DNA of 64,000 nt from Cerrena zonata (Eukaryota; Basidiomycota; Agaricomycetes; Polyporales; Cerrenaceae): assembly GCA_038087015.1 (NCBI GenBank), contig JASBNA010000046.1, positions 124,001 to 188,000 of the forward strand, written 5' to 3'. The position numbers and the translations under genes were made by a program. The notes below the pieces were generated by a model, which ran no database searches, was not told where the DNA came from, and worked only from the letters and a program-made list of their open reading frames with translations. Shown piece after piece: positions 48,694 to 59,260 of the stretch (positions are counted from its first letter, which is position 1; every line of letters begins with the position of its first letter).

Positions 48694-49439
48694 AATGTCA
48701 ACAAAAGACCCTATCTAATCAGATTCCCATTAGCCACATTCTCATTATTATTGGCCATATTTTCTTTTTCACTCGCAAACCTAACCCCCAAATCTATCTC
48801 AGATATCTTACCTAGTGCGATATGTCTGATTGCATCCGTTTGACACAATAGAATTTAGAACATCACAGGTTTCAGGTTTTCTCAAAAATACAATATTGTT
48901 TGTCTCTAGGGCGTCTAAGCTAAGTGGTAAAGTACGCTGTCGCCAACTGAGCCTATCACCGGTGACCCTCCGAGTCCAACCTTTCTACTGAACCTTTAGG
49001 TACCTCTAGGTCTGCTCATTCAAAAAATTACATTATCTACATTCACAACACCTCTAATAGATTTCAAGAAAACTGAGGATCAGCGACGGGGTATCCAAGG
49101 ACTGTATCACGGAACAAGGGTCGCAGTTGCTTTCCGGCTATCCTCGCTGCATTATCATACCCCTCCCGGGCCACAATGTTCAGATCAACAACTTGAAAAA
49201 CAGTCAAAAAAAGACTGATCATCATGACGATGGCATGCGCTCTTGACAGAATTATCATTCCTCCTTGTTGAAATGCGTAGCAGTCTCGGAGGTATGAGGC
49301 GATAATCATCGGAGGCACTGCAAACCAACCTTGACTTGAATCGTCGTCGAACGACCATCTTTTTGCGCACGATGTCAAAGGTATACGACCGTGTATATAT
49401 AGATCTTACAACCTGAACGGCATTTGTGTATACAGGCTA
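48694..49439. other. Intergenic; unassigned minus-strand open frame
   Basis: A 104-codon minus-strand frame (49378-49064) contains a hydrophobic stretch (MMISLFLTVFQVVDL) that could be a signal peptide if its inner Met is used, giving a peptide of about 53 aa. With no paralogue or splice support I leave it uncalled. A TATA-like gtatatatag at 49391-49400 precedes the next gene. Confidence 0.35.
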
Positions 49440-49458
49440 CACGGTATAGCAGGGTAAG
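49440..49458 (+). promoter_or_regulatory. 19-nt leader motif shared by two secreted-peptide genes
   Basis: The word cacggtatagcagggtaag lies about 40 bp after a TATA-like box and 98 bp before the ATG at 49556. The same 19 nt occur at 54351-54369 before the paralogous gene. Its end (agggtaag) looks like a 5' splice site, so it may be the end of a conserved 5' UTR exon. Confidence 0.6.
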
Positions 49459-49555
49459 TGGCTGTGGCTACGAATCACGAAGTCAACATTCACAGATGCA
49501 ATATGTAGCTCTATATCGACTAATCTCGAAGAGGATAATTATTCTGCACACAATA

Positions 49556-49822
49556 ATGACTCGAAACACGTTCACGTCTTTGCTGTCGATTGTGTTAGTG
49601 GTTACGTTCATCCTCGGGTCGCAAACTCTGCCCCTCTCCATCAAGAATTCGCGCATCGTTGATTTTTCTGACAAACCTGGAAGGATCATACAGATTCTTG
49701 AAAAGTGAGGTCTCCTTCAGGTATATTGTTGAGCTCGATTTTAACCCAAGTCCTTCCCCAGTGGCGTTCCAAATTTCGGCGGTACAGCCGACTACAGGTT
49801 TTCGAGTGGGCCTATTGGTTGA
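49556..49822 (+). CDS. Small secreted peptide, paralogue 1
   Basis: Exons 49556-49704 and 49762-49822 give 69 aa. A signal peptide (TFTSLLSIVLVVTFILGS) is followed by a short cysteine-free mature part containing IVDFSDKPGRIIQIL and ending SSGPIG. The second exon was found by matching phase and by likeness to the gene at 54483, which shares the order signal peptide, F.D.PG.II...L, intron at the same codon phase, and SG near the end. No known family. It has no CaaX end, so it is not a classical basidiomycete mating pheromone precursor. Confidence 0.65.
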
Positions 49823-51463
49823 AGCTCGCACCAAACCCGTTACCAGATGACATCGTGTGCATATGCATATTGATTGTATCTAATAGGACGTCCAAACTAT
49901 TAACCTCAGCCAAGGCATTATTTCTTGGACGCTCTCGTGGTCTGACGCCGCGCGGTATTGTGTAAATCGGAACTTTGTGTCTGGAAAGCAAGTTGATTAG
50001 TAGCAGCAAGAAAGTTTCCCATACAAGATGACAGCAAGATTGTACTGATGATTGTGTCTTTGCAACTCGAGAATCCTAAGACATCCGGTACGTCTGATAC
50101 CAACAATGTTAGCGGACAACAGGATGATAACGGAACACAGTAACTCGGCAGCCCCTACAGCCGAATCTACGCCGACCGGGAATACAACCAAAATACAACC
50201 GACGTTGTGTCGTATCATCTAATTCGGACGGACTTGTCAGCGGATGCACTGTACGCTGTACGTATGTACATATCATCCTCTATTATTGGCCGCCTTTGCC
50301 TTAGCAATACCCTCTTGCTATAAAAGCTACTCATAATACAGGTTCCTTTGTCTCGAAGTTGCGCTGCAAGTAAGTCCACACATCTTCTAGTGAGAATATC
50401 AAGAAAATAAACCAACTCCCCTAGTACTTCCTGTTCATCAAGCAGTACTGTGTACGGAGTGCAACGTTCTTGTGGCCTCCTCTCTTTTAGCACCACCCGC
50501 GGTGAATGCACACCTGACGTGACCTTTAGAGATTATCAGCAATCTGATCACTGGTAGGTTAGATACAATAACCCTCGCGAACAACATCTTGAGAAAGCCG
50601 TGATATACAAGAACTCACCCTCAAATCTTGATCCTGTTACCCCAAGGCTTCCATCATCTCGTAAGAGAGTAACTCCAAAGTCTAGTCTCTGAACGCTACC
50701 GGAGAGCTAGAATTCGACAGCTCAATGTATATATGGAAACAGGACAGACGTAGGATCACTGTCGCGCTCTATGTGACTACACTATTGGCTGAAGCACTCT
50801 CTTGTACGTCGCAGTCTCTCTACGGTCACATCCCCATCCGTGCTACTACCTGTTACTACCTGTTGGAAGCACGTCACGACCATGTCATGCCATGTTTAGT
50901 TCAATCCGCAAGTGCCTCCGAGGGTCGCACGTCGCGAACAGTTCTAACATTAGTTACTATCATTAGAGAATACAATCTAATGATAAGGTGTTCGAACGAA
51001 GCCTGTAGTCTGGGGATCCCACATCTCTGATGTCTCGGTGCCCGTTTATAACTTTGCCGGCCGTGATTGGTCGATGAATACTGTTCTATGTTGATCATCT
51101 GTTGTTGGTCGTCAGATCTCAGTGACAGACAGGGCCTGACTTCCCTGACTGCAGCACCCCTCTGTCCAGACCTATCATCCGTGACACTTTATCTCTGACT
51201 TGCTACAATATGATGATGTGGCTTATTCGCCTACTCAATAAAAATGAACTCACGTGTACTCCTTTCAAATTCTTCAAGGTTTATAAAGGTGTTGTCGTAT
51301 CCGAGTACCAGTGATCTATCTATAGAGCTGCGCTCCTAGGTTAGTACCGGATAGTAAGTCAGTCTTTATATTCTCTCGACTCACTAAACTCACCACAAAA
51401 AAGCACACCTATCGTTATAACTTGCCGTGATCGTCGGCGGAATCCTCCTCTCAAACAAATATC
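49823..51463. other. Intergenic, nothing recognised
   Basis: About 1.6 kb without a supported gene. A TATA-like 'tttataaagg' lies at about 51280-51290, about 180 bp before the next secreted-protein gene. Confidence 0.4.
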
Positions 51464-51878
51464 ATGTCGTGGTTCATTCTGACTATTGTACTGTTCCTGG
51501 CCTTGAGGGCTACCGCCGCTCCTGTTAGGTGAGTTCTATGGTCTCAAATGGCTCCATTATATATTTCTAATGAAAAACAGATCCAATGCCATAGGGTCTC
51601 GCCATATCTCCGACTCGGACAGTACCGCCTTGGCTCCCGGTACACCAGATGTCCACCCGTAAGTATTTCCTGTGCAATCTCATAGCTCGCTAAGCCATAA
51701 TAACTCTCCTACTGTTTTCTCTAGGCGATTTGGACCTTTCAGGTTTGGTGGTCATGGGTTTGGTGGTTTTAAAAACTTTCATCCAGGTGAAAATGCAGTT
51801 TCGTAAGTAATCGTTAAGTCCGTGTATGCACGAAACTATCAATTCAATTCATTGAACTTTTACTACAGCAATATGTGA
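51464..51878 (+). CDS. Small secreted protein, Gly/Phe/His-rich
   Basis: Four exons (51464-51528, 51581-51658, 51725-51802 and 51869-51878) give 76 aa. A signal peptide (MSWFILTIVLFLALRATA) precedes APVRSNAIG, an acidic/Ser stretch (SDSDSTALAPGTPD) and a striking RFGPFRFGGHGFGGFKNF core. The last exon encodes only two and a third codons before TGA. No cysteines. Every intron is GT-AG and about 52-66 nt. Its place among other secreted peptides suggests a locus rich in lineage-specific secreted products. Function unknown. Confidence 0.6.
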
Positions 51879-52533
51879 TCAAACGCATTTGTGGAGTTTT
51901 TATCAAGAAATCGGCGGTTGACTACATACGAGGGTACTGGTTACTTTTGTCTCGCTAGACTACGATTGTACATGCGTGGACAATATAGCATGCTCTATGA
52001 ATCACAAGAAGAACGAGTGTGATGATATCAAACCTTGGGAGAACTTCTACGATGATCAACCTACTTATAATACATTGTATCAAACGATACGGAGTCCGAG
52101 TCGACAATGCTGAGAATCTTGAAGTACTCGGGGACTTACAGTTTTGTCTCTCTGTACTACGATCATAACTACCTTTGATACTTTGCATCGCCCTCAACAA
52201 TCTGAATCAAGGGTACTGAGTTACATGTATCACTTGGAAGAGGTGATCGGCCTTGCACAGAGTCATGATCATCATGCAAAACATCTGAAATATCTCGAAG
52301 CGTGGTGGGTACCTAGATTACAAATATACATTGGAATCGGAGAGACATAGTTTGGCTACATCCTGATGTTGTACAGAGCAATTCAGGGGGTTTCCCACCA
52401 AAAAAGATGAGTGAACCAAACAACACAGGCTTGGATCGGCCGTCAATTAGCGTGTATCAGTAATGTCTTATACAAAGTTCAAAAGTCCATCTATCATTGC
52501 AACGTCCACGATATTCTGAAAGTGCTCCTTTTT
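51879..52533. other. Intergenic, nothing recognised
   Basis: About 650 bp between two secreted-protein genes on opposite strands that converge here. The region near 52144-52350 (+) is open but has no start context or domain pattern. Confidence 0.4.
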
Positions 52534-53098
52534 CTACGCTTCGCCTCCTCGTAGGCTCTGAGCTTCCTCGGGTGTGAGGTGCAATGGGCTCCGTTGAACC
52601 ACATCTCTGGACCTTCCACTGGATGCAATGATTAGTATGTGCAAGACGTTATTCATGCTTGCAAAAACTTACACTCTTTGCATCTTGGAGGAATCGCGAG
52701 GGAAGATAGGCAAAGAGAGAGGGAATTCTGTGTCCTCAAGTGCTTGAGCTATAGCGGAGCTTTGGGCCGGACTAGCCCCAGATAGATTATCAGGTTCGTC
52801 CCTGGGGAGGTCGAGAGAGTTGTCTTACGCGAGAGTTCCGTTAGTTGTAAGGCTCAAGAGTGATGGGGTATCTTTGAACCTGATCCCAATTTCGCTACAT
52901 GGACTTCAGTGGATAACCAGAGGGAGCAAAGAAACATGCGAGACATACGCTGCGGGACTACGCAAGCATTGATCAACGCCAAGAAGTACAGTGATAGACA
53001 AGTTCAGCTTACGCAATGGGAAGGGAAGAAGCAATGGATGGCAAGAGAAAGAGAACTGCGGCAACCAGACCGCTGAGAATAAGCAAAGCGTTGAACAT
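52534..53098 (-). CDS. Small secreted protein with micro-exon
   Basis: Minus-strand exons 53098-53013, 52957-52949, 52894-52829, 52771-52673 and 52618-52534 sum to 345 nt, giving 114 aa. The signal peptide is clear (MFNALLILSGLVAAVLFLLP then SIASSLPIA). The mature part includes IGIRFKDTPSLLSLTTNG, SAIAQALEDTEFPLSLPIFP and a C-terminus of RDVVQRSPLHLTPEEAQSL. It has no cysteines. Exon 2 is just 9 nt. Reading phase is consistent across all four introns, which is the main support. No known family; role unknown. Confidence 0.6.
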
Positions 53099-54350
53099 TT
53101 TGAGTCGTTATGGAAGGAGATTCCAGCAAAGCTATAAAAGAGGGCGTAGTTCATACAGTCGTTATCAGCATGAAAAATCTAAGGAAAACTCACTATCCAG
53201 TACTTTGAATCGTGGGTTGAAGGACGGATAGACACATGAGAATATTCCAGTGGCAATCTATATAGCATTCGAACAGGGCGTCGTGGAAAGCATCTTCACA
53301 AATGCCAAGACATTCGCGAATCGATCCCCTGCGTTTGAAATGTTGATAGTAGCGAGAATAGCTGCAGATCATAAGATACATCCAGGACTTTGTTGATCAG
53401 TGTTCACCTGGAAGTCGTAGAAGCTGACATATCATAGCGCACGACGCGGTGCCAGCGATGTTACCGGGACAACAGGATAGTCATGTCTTGTTCATCTTGA
53501 TTCCTGGACAGTTAGTAGATAGGGAAGTTGGGTGATGCGCTGATCAGAAGTGTAACCATTGCGTTACATCAAGATATATCAATCCGAACTGAGGTTGGAT
53601 GGGCCCTCAGCTTGAATTTGGAAACACCAAATCCTAGTTTCCGCACTCGGCATGCGGATATCATCGTAGCATGCAAACGTCGAGCGTATCTAAATCTACA
53701 TGCGTCTACATACCTCAACAAAGGGAATGTAGTGTCGAAGTTACTATGAAACAGTATCTTTGTACAAAAACACCGCCCAGTCCGACTCACTCGGCTTTTC
53801 CCGCTCATCGAGACCTTCTTCTACGCCCGGATGGCACAGTACTTGCTGTGGCCTGTTGTGACGGGCATGACCTAGGAGCTTCCAAATCTTGACCTATCTT
53901 GATCCTGACGGAGCCTAGTAGAGACGGAGAGGATGCTGTACTGGGTTCGCCACGAAAACATCCCTTCAAATCGGAGCATCAATATTATACATTCGGCGCG
54001 AGCTTATTCTGCTAGTCGGTCCATCTTCAAGTCACTAGTAGTGCCGCAGATAACTCAGGATGGTCAATCTGAAACCGCATTGCAAATCTAATAGTTTGCT
54101 TAACATGACTGTCTTGATGTCAGCGTCCGACAAGACATCCGAGTCGGCAGGTTACAGGTGATCAAAGAGTATTCTACGGTGATATCTGACAACATAGTTA
54201 CTGCCTCCTCCGTTTCTTCTCGACTCGCATCTATTCACAACCACCCATTCTACAAATGGGCGGGATCTTGACAATGCCACAATAAATTTGAAAGCATGTT
54301 TTTAGGTATAAATGGGTTCGAAATGGACTATTACGACCCCAGACCTCAAG
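53099..54350. other. Intergenic, nothing recognised
   Basis: About 1.25 kb with several short frames on both strands but no signal peptide, splice pattern or domain. A TATA-like gtataaatg at about 54305-54313 serves the next gene. Confidence 0.4.
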
Positions 54351-54369
54351 CACGGTATAGCAGGGTAAG
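54351..54369 (+). promoter_or_regulatory. Second copy of the 19-nt leader motif
   Basis: Identical to 49440-49458 (cacggtatagcagggtaag). It lies about 45 bp after a TATA-like box and 114 bp before the ATG at 54483. The sequence on either side has diverged. Confidence 0.6.
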
Positions 54370-54482
54370 CAATAGCCCGAGCTGCAATTGGAGTCTCAAC
54401 ATGCGAAGATTGATGATCTCTTCCCAGCTATACACCGTTGACTCAGTCTAGGCAGGACCCTGACTAGAATTACTTTCCCAAT

Positions 54483-54760
54483 ATGCCTATCAACGCTTTC
54501 AAAGTCGTGCTATTGCAACTGGTAGTTGCTGTTATACTCGTCAATGTCACGGTGCAAGCTTTCCCCGTCATTCCACGTGTTGAGTTTCAGAAGTTCTTGG
54601 ATACGCCAGGCTCTATCATAACGAGCTTCCTTTCGGGAACTTCAGGGTAGGAGCCTGATAGTCAAATTGTTATCGTATGGGTTTAACCTCATCGTTCATA
54701 TTTAGTGCCGGGAGCGACTCAACAAATGATTTTCAACCCCCTGCGAGTGGCCTTGCGTAG
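54483..54760 (+). CDS. Small secreted peptide, paralogue 2
   Basis: Exons 54483-54646 and 54706-54760 give 72 aa. The signal peptide is NAFKVVLLQLVVAVILVNVT and the mature part contains FQKFLDTPGSIITSFL, parallel to FSDKPGRIIQIL in the gene at 49556. The intron interrupts a codon at the same phase, after two bases. The tail is acidic/polar (SDSTNDFQPPASGLA). Together with the shared leader motif this shows duplication of a whole transcription unit. No cysteines and no known family. Confidence 0.65.
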
Positions 54761-55722
54761 CTCGTGCTGCACGGTATCCAATGGACAACGTAACGGTTCA
54801 GGATATCCCGTGTTTGTCGTATGATGTTAGGCTCCTAGTGTTTTATACAATGCTATATGGTGTTGTCACATTCTCGCTCAATTTACTCAAAAATGTTATA
54901 TCCTGAATGAAAGACATTCATAAGCTTATAGTCTCCGTATACGGATAAAAGTGGGCTGAGAGCTGAGCCTAGGATGATAGTCGACCCTTGACTTTATCAC
55001 AAGCCTTCAAGTTACTCGTCCGATGCCCACAAAGGTTAAACGTGAATCTGAAGGCATCTGGCTGATCATTTCCCCATACACACAGTGTGTTTTAGGACCA
55101 CCGTGAGAACCTAGAATGAAAACACTCAGCAACGGTCGCGATGTAACTCAACTTCTTCCTGCTTCTTCAATACTTACGGTATACACAACATATACTATAA
55201 TCACACGAAGGTCTTGTCAACAGCCTCTGAGTTGCGTACACGGGTCTCGCGCATGATGCAGAATTACGTATGGACAAAACCTTTGACCATGCACAATTTG
55301 TACTTTTCAAGTTTCGACCTGCCAAAGACTCGGTAATCCCATTCTTAGTACAAGCCTCTTGCACCACTCCACGTGGCTAACACATTTTCCGTCTAAGGTA
55401 TAGCATCCAATGACTGCAGTACTCGTTACTTTGCTTTTCGAACCTTGTCCGAGGACCACTCACACAATTTGTTTCCGTAGCATGCCGCTTCATTGCGAAT
55501 GATCGCTTAGTATGGATAACCCGCCGTAAGCGGTGGTGGAACCAAATGTTGCCGAACTTCCTAAGCTGCTTCCATTACCGCCCTAACCCTGGTTCGAGTG
55601 GCCGTTTCATTTTACGTATATAAGCATGGTATGCAGAAGATGGTCTGTCCGCCCTTCAGCTTAAGCTCTCCTCTTGACTTTGGTTTTAACTTCGAGAAGC
55701 TTACACTCCGCCAATACCCACA
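54761..55722. other. Intergenic; promoter of secreted protein gene
   Basis: About 960 bp without a gene. TATA-like tatataag at about 55616-55623 lies about 100 bp before the ATG at 55723. Confidence 0.45.
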
Positions 55723-56466
55723 ATGTTCGCTTCTACCTTGGTTGGTTTGCTCTTGAGTTCCATGACATTGGTATCGGCTGCTCCTTCTGCTAAAAGAGCA
55801 CCGGGACCTTGGTGCAGCAATCTGGGAGCGGGTGCATTCGACATCGTGACCAACTTTACTCTTGCGGCCTTTAATGTCGACCAGCCTAATGCAAACAACA
55901 CGGGAATTCCACTCGTTTTGGGACAGGCAGGTGCAATCGATGGTGCTGAGTTCAAGATCTTGTCTGTAAGTAACTTTGGACTGCAGTTGAGAGCATGCTA
56001 ATGAGTGTTACTTGTAGACGTTTGCATCATTCCCATTCAACGACTACCCTTCCCTGTCTATGCAAGCCGGCGCTATCTTTGCTCACAGCCCAAGCGGTAA
56101 CACTGCGGTGAACTCAGATGTGACCGGTGCGGGTGAAAAGCCTGGATTCATTCAAACGACTCCAGAGCCCCAGCCACCTCAGATTTACTGCGCCGTCGTA
56201 AGCACATTTCACTCACATTCCACTCAGCGAGGCGCGCTGACTTGTAATGAAATCGATCGTTATAGGCCAGTACTGACCCTCATGGTGGCGGAACCGGCTT
56301 CCCAGTCCTTGCCGTTCTCGGAGACACAGATTCATTCTCGCTCTGCCCCGCCGGCAATTTCACCGGTGCTCAAACAAGCGTTGTTTACAAACCAGAAGTA
56401 AACGCGACGAGTTACATTTTCGATCAATGTGTCCCCGTTCACCTTCAAATTATTGAGGCGCAGTGA
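55723..56466 (+). CDS. Secreted protein of unknown function
   Basis: Exons 55723-55965, 56018-56197 and 56266-56466 give 207 aa, all introns at phase zero. A signal peptide (MFASTLVGLLLSSMTLVSA) is followed by a likely Kex2 site (KR in PSAKRAPG) and a beta-rich mature domain: NFTLAAFNVDQPNANNTGIPLVLGQ, FNDYPSLSMQAGAIF, GFPVLAVLGDTDSFSLCPAGNF and YIFDQCVPVHLQI. It has four cysteines and several NxT/S sites. This looks like a common basidiomycete extracellular protein type without a named function. A strong TATA box and clean gene structure suggest it is expressed. Confidence 0.8.
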
Positions 56467-59260
56467 TATGTTTCGTTAGGATGTTGGGATACATGGACAT
56501 TATTCAGGAAAGAAAAGAAGAAAAATTTGTCGCTCGTTTATTCCGTTCAAAGGACATTATACTGACTCTCGTACCAAATTTCGGAGTCGTGTTGTTACGT
56601 TGCTATTGTACATCTGGACACTTTAATGTAGTTTTCTTCTACTTTATCTCCCAATCAATATTTGGTTTGATCTTCCTTGAATGGTCTTGACCAAGAGTGC
56701 AAGAGTTAGATGTGATGTCTTAACGTCTTCAGCGTGAAAGTATCTTTTGCTGTCTTTTCCAGTCTCAATCGTATGTATTGAGCTGTTATATACCCGTATT
56801 GAACATTTCGTACCTGCTAGACTCTTCTTTTTTTACAAGACGGTGGCAATGATTGCAAACAGTGAGCCATTTTGAACACTTCTTGAGCGGCTTTTTGATC
56901 ATTTCACCATAGGGTTCAATGTCAAAAGACGTTCACAGCGTACTTTATACCTCAAAGCTAGATACTATAAGATGCTGCTTTCAGTGTCTATGGTCGCTAC
57001 CATCCCATCTGTTATCATGTCGGATACAAGCACCCTTGTGAATGTCGAAACGTGAGCTCCTCTTTAGACCACAGTTACATATCTATGTATCTGACATGAG
57101 CTCTATTAGCTGGTCTATCTCATCCGTGTCGCTAGTAAATGAACCAATACGTTCACAGACAGACCATTCACAAACACCCAACTCAAATACCAAGACATTT
57201 AAAGAATTATGTTCGGGTCTTAGTAGCAAAATTCTGAAAGGATTACGAGCATAGACTTCATCTATCAAGAGGTTTAAAAAGTAAGTAAAGACATGTTCCT
57301 ATTCTAGTTCGAATGTACTCAACAAAGTTTTATAATATTAGGGATCCGTTGCGATCTACAACAATAAGTAGTTTAGATATAGTTAGAATTTATCCAAAGA
57401 CAGTTTTATACACAAATACTCTCTCTTTCTTCTCAAGTTGTTGTTATGCATTATAGGCAGTGATAATGAGACAATAGTGGTGCACCATTGATTTGCCGTG
57501 TACCTCAGTCAGAAGTCGGGTTGAACAAACCACAGCGCTTTCCATATTGGGATGTCACGATCCCGTCGATCACTTTGAGTCCATCATGCGGCCATGCTAT
57601 CAATCTTAAACAACGGTCCCATTGAATTTGAGAAGATAAACTTATGGCGGGTGCTCACCTGAACTCATATTTTAATTGTATTGAACACTGTCGGTGCTGA
57701 AAACTAGTTTAGCTACTTACATGCCATAATTTCAAACAACTCTCTATCATCTCGGAAGCGCTCGCTAAGTAGGCTGTCCGCTTTCTCTCATCTCTTCGAA
57801 GTCAAGTCAATTCTGACCATCTTTTGTTAGAACAATATTTTTGACTCTACCTTCTTTGCAAGTATCGGGGAAGCTCGTGTGGCGAGCAGTGGAAATCCTC
57901 TTCCATCTGTGTCGCAATGTTGAATATGTGGTTACCCTGCAAGATGCTAGGATCTGCAATGCTAGGCGCGTTTTACGTCAACATTTCTTGTCCAATAACA
58001 TCATCGTATCTTAGGGGCAGGGTTTCCCTTGACTATTAATGGCCCTCGTCTCTAAACTTTCCCGCGTTCCACTATGAACATTACCAACGAATTTTACATC
58101 CAGGGTGCATGGTCCGAGACCCGACTCTATACCACACCTAGGTATGTCCCATGATCCTCTTCACCACAGGGTTTCTTCCTTCGCCGGATGCTTCTAACGA
58201 ACCCCTGTTCCAGAGCATCGAAACATGAACACCGCCCTCCTTTCCATGTTTCGGTTTCACCGTACCGTTGACACCTCCAGGATAGATGACAGCGGGAAAG
58301 GGACCTTGTGTGGAAATGGCTGGAACGATTCTCATCGCGGGATCGTCACGCATGATGTGCTTCGGACTTTAGCTATGGATCTTTCATCTCACGACATCAT
58401 CTATAACAGTGGATCCATGCGAACCAACTCCACTGCTCTATTGACATCGTGCCTTCAAACGGTACTGCAGTGATCTTCTTGTGCCATTCCTGCACGCTCT
58501 CAACCATGCTTTTAGACAGCACAGAGGACCCGGTGCTAATCGCCGTTCCCAAAGCTATTATCGAGCTTCTCCTTGTTGCTGGGACGGTCGGGGCCGTTTC
58601 ACGATCCTCTCATTAGAGTGATAGTTCCCCGGGTGTACTACAGGAGCGTCAACATCCATACTACTCAGGTGTTGCTAGTGCATATCTTTATCATGGAAAT
58701 GCCACTCGTTGCGGAAAGCCGAGTAGTCTGCGGAGTATACCGCGGCTACTCGGCAGCCAACATGACAAACTACGACCTTATCCCTATGGGATAGTGTAGC
58801 ATCAGGAAAAAGCAATATATCTTTTCGACGATGATTAGCTGGTAATCTTCGTCGATTAGCTCAAATAGACGGAATAGTGAATCTTCGTACATTATTTTAG
58901 TCCCAGTCGATTAGCTGCCATTATCTATTATTTGTGACATTTTATTTGCTATTCGACGTGAAAAGAGCTGCCAATTAGTAGATATTCCTGGGCGATTTTG
59001 CTCCGCACTCGAGTTTGAGTTAATCATGATGTTGAACATGATATTATGAGATTGAGTGTTTCAATACAATGTGAGTAAAGTAGCATATCCTATCTAGTGA
59101 GTGTCCGAATAGTCCATTTCCCTACTTCAACTTGTCCAAGCAAATCTTCATTGAAGTCCGACGTGCATCGCGATCGTTGTTCTTGACCTTTCTGTTACTG
59201 CCACTAAGAAGTATCATGGTAAGTCAGTATTTATGGATGATTCGGAAGTCTCAGAGCTTA
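56467..59260. other. Long gene-poor stretch left of the transposon region
   Basis: About 2.8 kb without a supported gene. A minus-strand frame at 58353-58138 contains GPFPAVIYPGGVNGTVKPKHG, which looks protein-like, but no exon partners were found; it may be a gene fragment. The words gattagct/cgattagct recur four times at 58829-58985. The left end of the transposon may lie here, but its partner end is outside the window. Confidence 0.4.
58829..58985. repeat. Cluster of attagct words
   Basis: gattagctgg, cgattagctc, cgattagctg and caattagtag recur within about 155 bp, two of them preceded by cttcgtcg/cccagtcg. They sit about 275 bp beyond the DUF6532 stop codon. They could be sub-terminal repeats of the transposon or chance. 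Confidence 0.35.

Noticed and set aside
48905..48985. tRNA-like stretch (taagctaagtggtaaagtacgctg ... ccgagtccaacc)
   Set aside because: It has a D-arm-like and a T-arm-like word, but no acceptor stem pairs and the anticodon arm does not fold. At most a decayed tRNA remnant.
49064..49378. 104-codon minus-strand frame with a hydrophobic stretch
   Set aside because: A signal-peptide-like run is present, but there is no paralogue, intron or promoter support. Kept only as a note in the intergenic entry.
49556..54760. Mating pheromone precursors
   Set aside because: The peptides are short, but they have full signal peptides and no C-terminal CaaX motif. No STE3-like receptor gene is in the window.
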